From Balneolaceae bacterium UBA3186 (GTDB taxonomy: Bacteria; Bacteroidota; Rhodothermia; Balneolales; Balneolaceae): a DNA stretch of 64,000 nucleotides. Below the pieces are notes generated by a model, which saw only the letters and a program-made list of their open reading frames with translations, did not search any database and was not told the origin of the DNA. The translations under genes and the position numbers were made by a program. Shown piece by piece: positions 7,248-15,855 of the stretch (position 1 is the stretch's first letter; every line of letters begins with the position of its first letter). Location of the stretch: assembly GCA_002364085.1 (NCBI GenBank), contig DEXK01000006.1, positions 84,948 to 148,947 on the forward strand. The letters run 5' to 3'.

Positions 7248-8696
7248 TCAGCTTTGTAATTTTTTTGAAACCATTTCAGTTACTAATTTGGGATTGGCTT
7301 TCCCTTTTGAAGCTTTCATAACTTGCCCAACAAAAAAGCCCATCAATTGTTTTTTCCCGTCTTTGTAACGTTGTACCTCATCAGGATTATTCCTGATAAT
7401 TTCATCGACAATTGGCTCTAAGAATCCGGAATCTGACACTTGTATCAAATTCATCTCTTTTGCTAATTCCTCTGCAGACATTTTATTGTCTAACATTGCA
7501 TTAAATATTTCCTGCATTGCTGAAGAGTTGATCTTGTCTTCTTCTTTAAGCTTTACCAATTCAGCCAAACGCTCCGGCGAAATCGAGAACTCATCAATCT
7601 CAATAATTTGTTCATTTAAGATACGAAGCACATCTCCAAGAACAATATTTGAAGCTGATTTAGGATTTTTAGTAAAAGAAACAACTTCCTCAAAATAATC
7701 TGCCAGGTACCTACTCTCTGTTAAAGTAACTGCATCGTTTTCACTCATGGCATATTCTTCCATGAATCGCTTTTGTCGTATATCAGCCAATTCCGGAAGT
7801 TCTTCTTTTATATCAGCGAGCAATTCTTCAGTAACAATTACGGGTGGCAGATCCGGTTCAGGGAAATACCGATAGTCATGAGCTTCTTCTTTTGAGCGCA
7901 TAACTCTGGTCTGATTTTTAGTAGTATCCCATAATCTGGTTTGCTGAACTACTTCACCACCTTCTTCGATCAGTTCGATCTGTCTGTAAATTTCAAACTC
8001 AATGGCTTTTTCAACATTCCGGAAAGAGTTCATATTTTTTAACTCAGTTCGGGTACCAAATTTTTCTCTGCCTCTTGGGCGAACAGAAACGTTGGCATCA
8101 CAGCGTAAGCTTCCTTCTTCCATATTTCCATCACAGATCTCCAGATACTGCACGATTTGCTTGATCTTGGTCAAATAAGCATATGCTTCCTGTGGAGTTC
8201 TTAGATCCGGTTCTGAAACAATTTCTATCAGTGGAGTGCCTGCACGATTCAGATCCACTAATGTATTATAAGGATCCTGATCATGTATTGATTTCCCTGC
8301 ATCTTCTTCCATGTGAATCCGGGTAATCCCGATTCTTTTATCATACTCATCCAGCTCAATATCTATGAACCCATCGAAACAAATAGGAGTGTCGAATTGA
8401 GAGATCTGATATCCCTTTGGAAGATCTGGGTAGAAATAATTTTTCCGGGCAAAAATGGATTTCGGAGCAACGCTACAATCTGTTGCCAGTCCCATTTTAA
8501 TGATATAGCGAACTAAGTTCTCATTAATAACCGGTAACGTTCCGGGGTGCCCCAGACAAAGTGGTGAAACCTGTGTATTAGGAGCTTCTCCATACTGTGC
8601 TGCAACCGGTGCAAAAGCTTTACTTTTGGTTAATAATTGTGCGTGTACCTCAAGGCCAATTACTGCCTCAAACCGTTCATGGGCAATTGTGCTCAT
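7248..8696 (-). CDS. gatB: Aspartyl/glutamyl-tRNA amidotransferase subunit B
   Basis: 482 residues, full length. GatB is the tRNA-binding kinase/transamidase subunit of GatCAB, which converts Glu-tRNA(Gln) or Asp-tRNA(Asn) to the amide form. Landmarks are AVIGLEVHAQLLTKSKAF at the N-terminus, SPLCLGHPGTLPV, KNYFYPDLPKGYQISQ, HMEEDAGKS, DLNRAGTPLIEIVSEPD, and the C-terminal YqeY-like tail ending FVGQVMKASKGKANP. The gatA and gatC genes are not in this window. It is the first gene of the leftward run ending at luxC, so any promoter lies in 8697-8819, a 123-base divergent gap in which I see no clear TAnnTTTG box. Confidence 0.97.
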   Translation of the reverse strand: MSTIAHERFEAVIGLEVHAQLLTKSKAFAPVAAQYGEAPNTQVSPLCLGHPGTLPVINENLVRYIIKMGLATDCSVAPKSIFARKNYFYPDLPKGYQISQFDTPICFDGFIDIELDEYDKRIGITRIHMEEDAGKSIHDQDPYNTLVDLNRAGTPLIEIVSEPDLRTPQEAYAYLTKIKQIVQYLEICDGNMEEGSLRCDANVSVRPRGREKFGTRTELKNMNSFRNVEKAIEFEIYRQIELIEEGGEVVQQTRLWDTTKNQTRVMRSKEEAHDYRYFPEPDLPPVIVTEELLADIKEELPELADIRQKRFMEEYAMSENDAVTLTESRYLADYFEEVVSFTKNPKSASNIVLGDVLRILNEQIIEIDEFSISPERLAELVKLKEEDKINSSAMQEIFNAMLDNKMSAEELAKEMNLIQVSDSGFLEPIVDEIIRNNPDEVQRYKDGKKQLMGFFVGQVMKASKGKANPKLVTEMVSKKLQS

Positions 8697-8819
8697 TTAG
8701 TCCTGTTTCAGAATCATGATTTATGAAGGGTAAAGATATTAAAGTAAATACTTAGATAGTAAACTTAATATGCATTACTTCCGCTGTTTTAGTATGTTCT
8801 TTTAGATTAATGAGTTGCT

Positions 8820-10175
8820 ATGAAATATCTACTTACTTTTTTATTAATGTTGCTTTGCGGCTCATCAATTTCTGCTCAGGATCGATATTTTCATGATTTA
8901 AAAGGGTTAGAAGAGAACGGAAACTCTATCTTGTTCTACCAGATGACTCAAATGGATGATTTCCAAACTCATGGAAAGCTTTACTCCGACTTTCTGTACA
9001 GATATAATACTTCACAACAAAAAGACTCTTTGTTGGCTCGTCTTTCCTACAACATATATGCAACCGGTGTTGTTTCAATAGATAGACTACAAGGATTTAT
9101 GCCTGTATCTTCAAAACAAGTTTTTTTACAATCCTCTTTTGCAGATGAAGATTATATAGGAATTGCAGTTTCTGATACAAAAAATGGATCATCAATAGGT
9201 TTTCAGTTTCTTTCATTAACTAATATAAATTATTCCGAATCCTCTTTGGATACTATATATGTTTCTTCATATTCCGGAACTACTCCGGTCCCACTTGATT
9301 CCGGTAAAGCAATTCAAGAATCTTTCTTTCAAAGTAAAGATGTCTATTCTTATTTCTCTGAAAATGCTGACCCATTCCATATTATAGATTTCAGTCCTTT
9401 TCAGGATAGTGTAAGCTTTTCCGTTAAAGATGGAGTTTTTTTGAAATCAGAGAATCTTAATCAAAGTTTTCAGACTTTAGAATACGACGGATTTGCTAAC
9501 TTTGACTTTTCTAAAACAGAAAACAGACTCCTTTTTGATCCTGATTCGGTACATATTTTTGCATTGACTAATAATGAACTTATAAGATCAAATAACTTCG
9601 GTGAACCACAATCCTGGTTGGAGCTTCAAATACCGGATTCAATTTCAAGTCCTGATAATTTAACTTTGGATAATTCAATCTCAGGTAAGCTTTTCATTTC
9701 CGGTTCCTCTTCCGTTTACCACTCTTCTGATTATGGTGCCAGCTTCGATATGCTCCTAGAATTCGATTCGCAAATTACCGGACTCTACAAAAAGCCAAAC
9801 TCGAATATTTTGTATGTACTCACCAAAACGGACCTTTACAAGGTTGAAAATGGTCAACCTACTTCCATAAAGCAAGTTCCGGTCAGTAACGAAGAAGCTC
9901 TTGAAATTCCGAATGCGGTTTCTCTAAAACAAAATTACCCGAATCCCTTTAATCCAACCACTACCATTGAGTTTGAACTGGATAAAACAACGTTCACTAA
10001 ACTGACCGTATTTGACGTACTTGGAAGAAAAGTCCGGGAATTGGTGAATGAAATTCGTCCGGCAGGAACCAACACCATTGAATTCAACGCCACTAACTTA
10101 GCCAGCGGAGTGTATCTGTACAGATTGGAAGCAAATGGAGTTGTTCAAACTAAAAGACTCACACTGATAAAATGA
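8820..10175 (+). CDS. Secreted protein with type IX-type C-terminal sorting domain (tandem copy 1)
   Basis: 451 residues. A signal peptide (MKYLLTFLLMLLCGSSISAQ) and a C-terminal sorting domain, from SLKQNYPNPFNPTTTIEF through GRKVRELVN to ASGVYLYRL and a terminal LTLIK, indicate export through the outer membrane by a type IX-like route. The middle is not a family I recognise; a stretch near residue 300 (VYHSSDYGASFDMLLEFD, GLYKKPNSNILYVLTKTDLY) looks like a BNR/sialidase-type propeller blade. Its stop overlaps the start of the next gene (ATGA), and the two share a nearly identical last 130 residues, while their N-terminal two thirds are only weakly similar. Substrate or partner unknown. Confidence 0.8.
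   Translation: MKYLLTFLLMLLCGSSISAQDRYFHDLKGLEENGNSILFYQMTQMDDFQTHGKLYSDFLYRYNTSQQKDSLLARLSYNIYATGVVSIDRLQGFMPVSSKQVFLQSSFADEDYIGIAVSDTKNGSSIGFQFLSLTNINYSESSLDTIYVSSYSGTTPVPLDSGKAIQESFFQSKDVYSYFSENADPFHIIDFSPFQDSVSFSVKDGVFLKSENLNQSFQTLEYDGFANFDFSKTENRLLFDPDSVHIFALTNNELIRSNNFGEPQSWLELQIPDSISSPDNLTLDNSISGKLFISGSSSVYHSSDYGASFDMLLEFDSQITGLYKKPNSNILYVLTKTDLYKVENGQPTSIKQVPVSNEEALEIPNAVSLKQNYPNPFNPTTTIEFELDKTTFTKLTVFDVLGRKVRELVNEIRPAGTNTIEFNATNLASGVYLYRLEANGVVQTKRLTLIK
9777..10172 (+). repeat. Near-identical 3' segment shared by the two tandem secreted-protein genes (copy 1)
   Basis: From GLYKKPNSNILYVLTKTDLY to the end, the encoded protein matches copy 2 at 11239-11635 with only a few changes. Several DNA stretches are identical for tens of bases, for example the segment encoding NLASGVYLYRLEANGVVQT, whereas the upstream parts of the genes have diverged. 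This is consistent with gene conversion after duplication. Confidence 0.8.
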
Positions 10176-11638
10176 GACTGCTTCTTTTCACTATATCATT
10201 AATGTTTTTCAGCTTTCCATTGATTGCTCAAGAAACCAACCCCAACTTCTTCCATGATCTACGTGGTTTTGAGGATTCCACAGGGACAACACAATTGTTT
10301 TATCGATTATATGAACCTAAAAACAGCACATGTTCTTATCAGGAAGGCGACCAAACTTATACGACTAAGATAAATCCATACAAAAATCACATTTATCACT
10401 TAGACACCGAACTTAATTCAGATTCGGTTATTCTAAGAGATTACGTTCAACTTTCCGGTTTTTGTCAGGAAATCCCATATAATATCGAATCTTTTATTTT
10501 CGTCGATAATAAGGTCACAAAACCGGTAGCTATGTATGAATCTGTTTATGGTTTGAGTGGCAGTGCTACTTTAGAAACTTATGACGAAAATACTTTCCAA
10601 ATCGGAATTGCCAATCCGCTTGGTTTAAATTATCAAAAAAATACAAACAGTTTAATTGTTACCTCTCCAAGTGACGAAGTAGTTATAAAGTCATTGCCTG
10701 ACAATGAAGCAATTCTTAAAAAAACTTACCGCTTTCCCTTAGATCAAGATAGTTTATGGATTGAAAAAGGGTATTACGATAATTATCCTGATTCACTCTT
10801 AATTGACTTCTCTGTTCTTGGAATTGTTGATTATGATGATGAAATCTTTATCGGGTTTAAAGATTCTAGCTTAGTACTTTCTTACGATTCAGGAGATACT
10901 TCCGAGGTAATTATTGATAATTTTTTTGAAAAATATTCCATGCTTGATGTTTCATTTGAGCCACTAATTATACCTCCCTCATCGGTTTTTTACCTTAGGA
11001 ATAGGGCAAATTATATTGGAAATGGTATTACTTCCGACATCATTAGAGTTAAAAGATTTGGAATTTTTGATGGTTATGTCTGGGAAGATGATGAGTTATT
11101 GGAAAATTCTGAAAACAAAAGAATATCTATAGACTACTCGAACCCTGACCATCTTTACTTATCCGATACTACAAAAGTTTTCTTCTCTGAAGATTTTGGA
11201 GAAACTATGCAGGAAATTCTGGAATTTGAGGAAGAAGTAACCGGACTCTACAAAAAACCAAATTCGAATATTTTGTATGTGCTTACTAAAACTGATCTGT
11301 ACAAAGTAGAAAACGGTCAACCAACATCCATCAAACAAGTTCCGGTGAGTAATGAAGATACTCCTGAAATACCGAATGCGGTTTCTTTAAAGCAAAACTA
11401 TCCCAATCCATTTAACCCAACGACTACGATCGAATTCGAACTGGATAAATCCACTTTCACCAAACTAACTGTATTTGACGTACTTGGAAGAAAAGTCCGG
11501 GAATTGGTAAATGAAACCCGACCAGCTGGAATTAATACCATTGAATTTAACGCCACTAACTTAGCCAGCGGAGTGTATCTGTACAGATTGGAAGCAAATG
11601 GAGTTGTTCAAACGAGGCGACTAACTTTGATCAAGTAA
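10172..11638 (+). CDS. Secreted protein with type IX-type C-terminal sorting domain (tandem copy 2)
   Basis: 488 residues, with signal peptide MRLLLFTISLMFFSFPLIAQ and the same sorting domain (KQNYPNPFNPTTTIEFEL, FDVLGRKVRELVNE, terminal LTLIK). It begins NPNFFHDLRGFEDSTGTTQLFYRLY, matching the opening of copy 1 (RYFHDLKGLEENGNSILFYQM), which shows common descent. The central 300 residues are poorly conserved between the two, and contain two Cys (CSYQEG and GFCQEIP) that may form a disulfide. Translationally coupled to copy 1 by the ATGA overlap. Function unknown; probably an outer-surface or released protein. Confidence 0.8.
   Translation: MRLLLFTISLMFFSFPLIAQETNPNFFHDLRGFEDSTGTTQLFYRLYEPKNSTCSYQEGDQTYTTKINPYKNHIYHLDTELNSDSVILRDYVQLSGFCQEIPYNIESFIFVDNKVTKPVAMYESVYGLSGSATLETYDENTFQIGIANPLGLNYQKNTNSLIVTSPSDEVVIKSLPDNEAILKKTYRFPLDQDSLWIEKGYYDNYPDSLLIDFSVLGIVDYDDEIFIGFKDSSLVLSYDSGDTSEVIIDNFFEKYSMLDVSFEPLIIPPSSVFYLRNRANYIGNGITSDIIRVKRFGIFDGYVWEDDELLENSENKRISIDYSNPDHLYLSDTTKVFFSEDFGETMQEILEFEEEVTGLYKKPNSNILYVLTKTDLYKVENGQPTSIKQVPVSNEDTPEIPNAVSLKQNYPNPFNPTTTIEFELDKSTFTKLTVFDVLGRKVRELVNETRPAGINTIEFNATNLASGVYLYRLEANGVVQTRRLTLIK
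11239..11635 (+). repeat. Near-identical 3' segment shared by the two tandem secreted-protein genes (copy 2)
   Basis: Counterpart of 9777-10172, including the BNR-like blade and the whole sorting domain. Confidence 0.8.
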
Positions 11639-11678
11639 TTCAATATTGAACATTCATTGTTGGATATTCAATATTCAT
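11638..11678. repeat. AT-rich CAATATTC-family repeat at the 3' end of aguA
   Basis: Imperfect palindromic block containing ATTCAATATTGAA and GGATATTCAATATTCAT. The same vocabulary recurs at 12721-12756, 45080-45117 and 49319-49354. It overlaps the last codons of aguA, so it forms the gene's C-terminal DEY and stop. Confidence 0.6.
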
Positions 11679-12729
11679 CTGTTCCGTAAAGCTGCTGTGT
11701 TATACAGTGAATACTCCCCTGCCCCCAAACCAGATCAGCACAATCAATTCCTATAATTTCTCTATCCGGAAAATACTTTTTAAATAGATCCAGCGCTTGC
11801 TGGTCATACCGTTCATCATACAGAGGAACTAGCACACATCCGTTTGCTACATAAAAATTAGCGTAGCTTGCCGGTACAAATTCTGAGCCATCTACTGTGG
11901 TCCCCTCGATTTTGGTTTTAGGAAGAGGTAGTGTTTCTATATTCAATTTGCCACCATTTTTTAATGTAGCAGATTGAAGGATCGCCAGGTTTTCCTGAAG
12001 AGCTTTATAATTTATATCATTCTCATCTTCACAAACCATCGTTAAAACAGTTTCTTCGTTCAGAAATCGAGTCAGATCATCTATATGGCCATCGGTATCA
12101 TCTCCGGCTAATCCAGATTTGAGCCATATGATATTTTCAACTCCTAAATAATTCTTCAGATTATGCTCAATTTCATCTTTACTCATTCCGGGATTTCTAT
12201 TAGGATTCAAAAGTACCGACTCTGTAGTCAACAAATCCCCAACTCCGTTCACATCAATAGAACCGCCTTCTAAAACCATTTTTGTTGATACTTTTTTTAT
12301 TCCGAAAAGCTCAGAAATAAATTCAGGAATAGTATTGTCAGAATCCCAGGGCGGATATTTTTCTCCCCAAGCATTGTATTCCCAGTTCGTGATCATAAAG
12401 CTGTTTCCATCTTTCACAAAGATCGGTCCGCAATCTCTTGCCCAAACATCATTTATAGGATACACTTTGATGAGAACATTTTTATCATCGATCCCTTCAG
12501 CTTTAAAAAGCTTTAAAACTCTGCTTAGTACTTCGTTATTTTCAACTAAAAGTAGAATTTGTTCGAAATCCGAAAGGCTTTTTATGATCTTCAGATATAC
12601 TTTTTCAACTCTTTGAAGTCTCTCGTCAGGCCAGGTTTCTACATTTGACGGCCAATGAAGCTGAGTAGCAGAATGTTTTTCCCATTCCGCGGGCATTAAA
12701 AGATCATTCGAATTCTTTTCGATATTCAT
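11668..12729 (-). CDS. aguA: Agmatine deiminase
   Basis: 353 residues of the peptidyl-arginine-deiminase-like family. It hydrolyses agmatine to N-carbamoylputrescine and ammonia. Motifs: MPAEWEKHSATQLHWP at the N-terminus, NDVWARDCGPIFV (substrate Asp), VLEGGSIDVNGVGD (Glu-Gly-Gly), AGDDTDGHIDDLTRF (catalytic Asp and His), and the nucleophile Cys in GQGSIHCITQQ near residue 345. The next gene downstream of its start, 12760-13638, encodes the following enzyme, 30 bases away and transcribed into aguA, so they form an operon. Both ends of the gene overlap AT-rich dispersed repeats. The biosynthetic arginine decarboxylase is not in the window. Confidence 0.95.
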   Translation of the reverse strand: MNIEKNSNDLLMPAEWEKHSATQLHWPSNVETWPDERLQRVEKVYLKIIKSLSDFEQILLLVENNEVLSRVLKLFKAEGIDDKNVLIKVYPINDVWARDCGPIFVKDGNSFMITNWEYNAWGEKYPPWDSDNTIPEFISELFGIKKVSTKMVLEGGSIDVNGVGDLLTTESVLLNPNRNPGMSKDEIEHNLKNYLGVENIIWLKSGLAGDDTDGHIDDLTRFLNEETVLTMVCEDENDINYKALQENLAILQSATLKNGGKLNIETLPLPKTKIEGTTVDGSEFVPASYANFYVANGCVLVPLYDERYDQQALDLFKKYFPDREIIGIDCADLVWGQGSIHCITQQLYGTDEY

Positions 12730-12756
12730 AATTCCTTGTTCAATATTCGATATTGA
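12721..12756. repeat. AT-rich CAATATTC-family repeat at the 5' end of aguA
   Basis: GATATTCATAATTCCTTGTTCA (12721-12742) is repeated exactly at 49319-49340; both are followed by variants of the CAATATTCGATATTG block. The element includes the aguA start codon region on the minus strand. Confidence 0.7.
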
Positions 12757-12759
12757 AAA

Positions 12760-13638
12760 TCAGTCAATCAACCTTTTCATGATTCCGCCATAAACATCAA
12801 TTCTACGGTCTCTGAAGAACGGCCACTCTCTTCGCTGCCCTTCAATAGAATTAAGATCAATTTCAGCAATTAAGATCTCTTCTTTTTCTCCACCTTGTTT
12901 GAGAATTTCTCCAAATGGACCTGCGACAAAAGAGTTGCCCCAGAACTTGTTTCCCTTTTCTTTTCCTACTCTGTTTGTAACCGCTACAAAACATCCGTTT
13001 GCAATAGCATGGCTTCTCTGAATAGTTATCCATGCATCCATAAATATTTTTTTCTGCTTTCGGGTTTCTTTCTTCAGCATTCCTATCGCAGTTGGATAAA
13101 AAATGATCTCCGCTCCTTTTAATGCTGTTATTCGTGCAGCCTCAGGATACCATTGATCCCAACAAATCAATGCTCCGATCTTACCAAAAGCAGTATCAAA
13201 AACTTGAAATCCGGTTTCTTTATCTCCCGGAGTAAAATAATATTTTTCATGAAATCCTGGGTCGTCAGGAATATGCATCTTTCTATAATTCCCTAAAACG
13301 CTTCCATCTGTATCGATTACTACCAATGAGTTATGATAAATTCCCTGTGCTCTTTTTTCAAAAAAAGGAGCGATCAACACAACACCTAACTCTTCAGATA
13401 AATCACTAAGCTCCTGAACCAGTTTTCCATCTATCGGTTCAGCCCAATTAAAGTTCTCTTCATCATGCTGATTACAAAAATAAACGGTATTAAAAAGTTC
13501 TTGAAGGCAGATGATATTTGCACCTGCTTCAGCTGCTGATCTGATCAATTCTTTGTTACGATCAACATTATTCTTTGGGTCGGTTTCACAAAAAGTTTGA
13601 ATCAAACCCAGCTTTATAAGTCGTTTTTCATTTTCCAT
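12760..13638 (-). CDS. aguB: N-carbamoylputrescine amidase (nitrilase superfamily)
   Basis: 292 residues, a normal length for this family. It hydrolyses N-carbamoylputrescine to putrescine, CO2 and ammonia. The Glu-Lys-Cys triad of carbon-nitrogen hydrolases is visible: Glu in ICLQELFNTVYFC, Lys in NYRKMHIPDDPGFHEKYYF, and Cys in GALICWDQWYPEAAR. EWPFFRDRRIDVYGGI at the C-terminus is typical of the AguB/NLP1 subgroup. First gene of the aguB-aguA operon; together they turn agmatine into the polyamine putrescine in the cytoplasm. The gap to the divergent pckA gene (13639-13861) must hold promoters for both, but I found no convincing boxes. Confidence 0.95.
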   Translation of the reverse strand: MENEKRLIKLGLIQTFCETDPKNNVDRNKELIRSAAEAGANIICLQELFNTVYFCNQHDEENFNWAEPIDGKLVQELSDLSEELGVVLIAPFFEKRAQGIYHNSLVVIDTDGSVLGNYRKMHIPDDPGFHEKYYFTPGDKETGFQVFDTAFGKIGALICWDQWYPEAARITALKGAEIIFYPTAIGMLKKETRKQKKIFMDAWITIQRSHAIANGCFVAVTNRVGKEKGNKFWGNSFVAGPFGEILKQGGEKEEILIAEIDLNSIEGQRREWPFFRDRRIDVYGGIMKRLID

Positions 13639-13861
13639 AACTAAAGGTACAAATTATCAGCTTTTTTAGGATTTTATTTTTCAACCATTCTGTAAAACTA
13701 CTATGAATATTTAGGCGATTAATCTTCCTTCCCTTAATTAAAAAAGCGCTTCCACGAACTTCCTTTAATGCCTAAGAAATTAAGGTTTAAATGGTTTTTT
13801 ACTTAAAATTAGATAAGTAAATCCTTAACTTTAAGGCTTCACTTAAAACTTCATACGAAAA

Positions 13862-15469
13862 ATGACACCTAACTACGACAAGCACCCTAAAAGCAAGATC
13901 GGATTAGATTATTTAGGACTGGAGAGTAACAAAAATGTCCATTGGAATTTAAAACCTGCTGAGCTATATGAGAAAGCAATTAGCCGAGGTGAAGCATTCC
14001 TTACCAAAGATCATGCTCTTGTTGTGCATACCGGTAAATTCACCGGGCGTTCACCAAAAGATAAATTTATTGTAGATCAGCCTTCTGTTCATGATGACAT
14101 AGATTGGGGCGATGTTAATCAACCCATATCAGAAGAAGTTTTTGACAAGCTTTTCAAAAAAGCTCAGAACTATCTTTCAGATAAAGAACTTTTTGTAAAA
14201 GATTTGTACTGCGGAGCGGATAAAGAAACTCAATTACAAGTTAGAGTAGTAAGTGAAGTAGCATATCATGGTCTGTTTGCACACAATATGTTTATTCGTC
14301 CATCTAATGACGAATTAGCAAATCATGAGCCTGAATTTACGGTAATGGCAGCACCGTTTCTGGAAGCTGATCCTGCTGAAGATGGCACAAAATCCAGCAC
14401 ATTCATTATTTGTAATTTTGAGAAGAAGATCATCCTTATCGGAGGAACTTTATACTCCGGGGAAGTTAAAAAAGGAATTTTCGGAGTGATGAATTACTTG
14501 CTTCCTAAAAAAGGAATTATGGCGATGCATTGCTCTGCTAACCATGATGAAAATGGTAAAACTGCTGTTTTCTTCGGTTTATCCGGAACCGGAAAAACTA
14601 CTCTTTCAGCTGATCCGGAAAAGACTTTGATCGGTGATGACGAACATGGTTGGAATGACAAAGGTGTGTTCAACTTTGAAGGCGGTTGTTATGCAAAAAC
14701 GATCAACTTGTCGGAAGAAGGCGAACCGATGATCTACGCCACTACAAAAATGCCCGGTACTATTTTAGAGAATGTTATCCTTGATGATAACCGCGAACCA
14801 GACTTTGATGATGTAAGCCTTACTCAGAATACGCGTTGTTCTTATCCAATCGATTTCATTCCTAATGCAAGCGAAACAGGAACAGGTGGACATCCGGAAA
14901 ATATAATTTTCTTAACTGCTGATGCATTTGGTGTACTCCCTCCTATTTCTAAGTTAACGCCTGAGCAAGCTATGTATCACTTTATTAGTGGATATACAGC
15001 AAAAGTAGCCGGAACGGAACGTGGAGTTACTGAACCTCAGGCTACTTTCTCAGCTTGCTTTGGTTCTCCGTTTATGCCATTACACCCTACTGAATATGCT
15101 GAGTTGCTTGCTGAAAAGATCAGAAAGCATGGCTCTCAGGTTTGGTTGGTTAATACAGGCTGGACCGGTGGTGCTTATGGAGAAGGTTCAAGAATGAAGC
15201 TTTCTCATACTCGCAGAATGTTAAGCGAGGCAATTGCCGGAAATCTGCAAAATGTTGAATACCAAAAAGATCCGATTTTTGGAGTTGAAGTACCTACTTC
15301 TGTTGATGGTGTTCCTTCTGAAGTACTGATTCCAAGAAATAACTGGAAAGATGCTGACAAATACGATGTAAAAGCTAAAAAACTAGCTAAGATGTTCGTA
15401 GATAACTTTAAAAAGTTTGAATCAGAAGCCAGTGATGCTTTATTGGCTGCAGCTCCGAAAGGAGACTGA
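13862..15469 (+). CDS. pckA: Phosphoenolpyruvate carboxykinase (ATP)
   Basis: 535 residues, the normal size for the ATP-dependent enzyme. It converts oxaloacetate and ATP to phosphoenolpyruvate, CO2 and ADP, the entry step of gluconeogenesis. Seen: LVVHTGKFTGRSPKDKFIV for oxaloacetate binding, the kinase-1a loop GLSGTGKTTLSADP, the metal-binding IGDDEHGWND (kinase-2), and NTGWTGGAYGEGSRMKLSHTR. Monocistronic, followed by a strong terminator at 15499-15530. Presence fits growth on amino acids and peptides, in keeping with the secreted peptidases elsewhere in the window. Confidence 0.98.
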   Translation: MTPNYDKHPKSKIGLDYLGLESNKNVHWNLKPAELYEKAISRGEAFLTKDHALVVHTGKFTGRSPKDKFIVDQPSVHDDIDWGDVNQPISEEVFDKLFKKAQNYLSDKELFVKDLYCGADKETQLQVRVVSEVAYHGLFAHNMFIRPSNDELANHEPEFTVMAAPFLEADPAEDGTKSSTFIICNFEKKIILIGGTLYSGEVKKGIFGVMNYLLPKKGIMAMHCSANHDENGKTAVFFGLSGTGKTTLSADPEKTLIGDDEHGWNDKGVFNFEGGCYAKTINLSEEGEPMIYATTKMPGTILENVILDDNREPDFDDVSLTQNTRCSYPIDFIPNASETGTGGHPENIIFLTADAFGVLPPISKLTPEQAMYHFISGYTAKVAGTERGVTEPQATFSACFGSPFMPLHPTEYAELLAEKIRKHGSQVWLVNTGWTGGAYGEGSRMKLSHTRRMLSEAIAGNLQNVEYQKDPIFGVEVPTSVDGVPSEVLIPRNNWKDADKYDVKAKKLAKMFVDNFKKFESEASDALLAAAPKGD

Positions 15470-15498
15470 GTTTATTTAATTCTAGTCTAAAGTGTATC

Positions 15499-15530
15499 AA
15501 AGCCCATTCTGTTCAGGATGGGCTTTTTTT
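15499..15530 (+). terminator. Rho-independent terminator of pckA
   Basis: Stem AAAGCCCAT/ATGGGCTTT with a 10-base loop, followed by a run of seven T's. Confidence 0.9.
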
Positions 15531-15544
15531 ATTTAAATGAATTA

Positions 15545-15575
15545 ATACGTATTTTATTATAAAATTCATACGTAT
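15545..15575 (+). promoter_or_regulatory. Paired ATACGTAT palindromes, putative autoregulatory operator of the toxin-antitoxin pair
   Basis: The 8-base palindrome ATACGTAT occurs at 15545-15552 and again at 15568-15575, centres 23 bases apart (about two helical turns). The second copy overlaps the antitoxin ATG at 15574. Two repeated palindromes directly in front of a ribbon-helix-helix gene match the usual operator layout of type II systems. Binding by the antitoxin is an inference. Confidence 0.6.
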
Positions 15576-15855
15576 GAAAACAAAACTTACATTAAGCCTC
15601 CAAGAAGATGTTATAGAGCAAGCGAAAGCTTATGCAAAGGATCAAGAAACATCGATTTCTAGCCTCGTTGAGAACTACCTGAAAGTCATTACTTCTGCTA
15701 AAAGAAAAGAAGGAGAGCAATTAAAAATTGAAGAAGAATCTGTGAATTACAAATCTGAAAATACTCCTATCGTTCAAAGGTTGAGAGGAATTCTTGATCC
15801 AGATAAAATTACAGGTCACGAACGCTATGATTATTTAATGGAAAAACATAAATGA
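15574..15855 (+). CDS. Antitoxin-like ribbon-helix-helix protein (DUF6364-like)
   Basis: 93 residues. The first 40 residues, TKLTLSLQEDVIEQAKAYAKDQETSISSLVENYL split as beta strand plus two helices, are the classic ribbon-helix-helix DNA-binding fold. The C-terminal half is charged and likely to be the disordered toxin-binding tail, with PIVQRLRGILDPD near residues 64-76. It overlaps the PIN gene by ATGA, the standard antitoxin-first order. It should bind the ATACGTAT operator over its own start codon. There is no Shine-Dalgarno sequence in front of the ATG, common in this phylum. Confidence 0.85.
   Translation: MKTKLTLSLQEDVIEQAKAYAKDQETSISSLVENYLKVITSAKRKEGEQLKIEEESVNYKSENTPIVQRLRGILDPDKITGHERYDYLMEKHK

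Noticed and set aside
8820..11638. Possible light-emission or lux operon continuing from luxC/luxE
   Set aside because: No luxA/luxB, and the genes here encode unrelated secreted proteins on the opposite strand.
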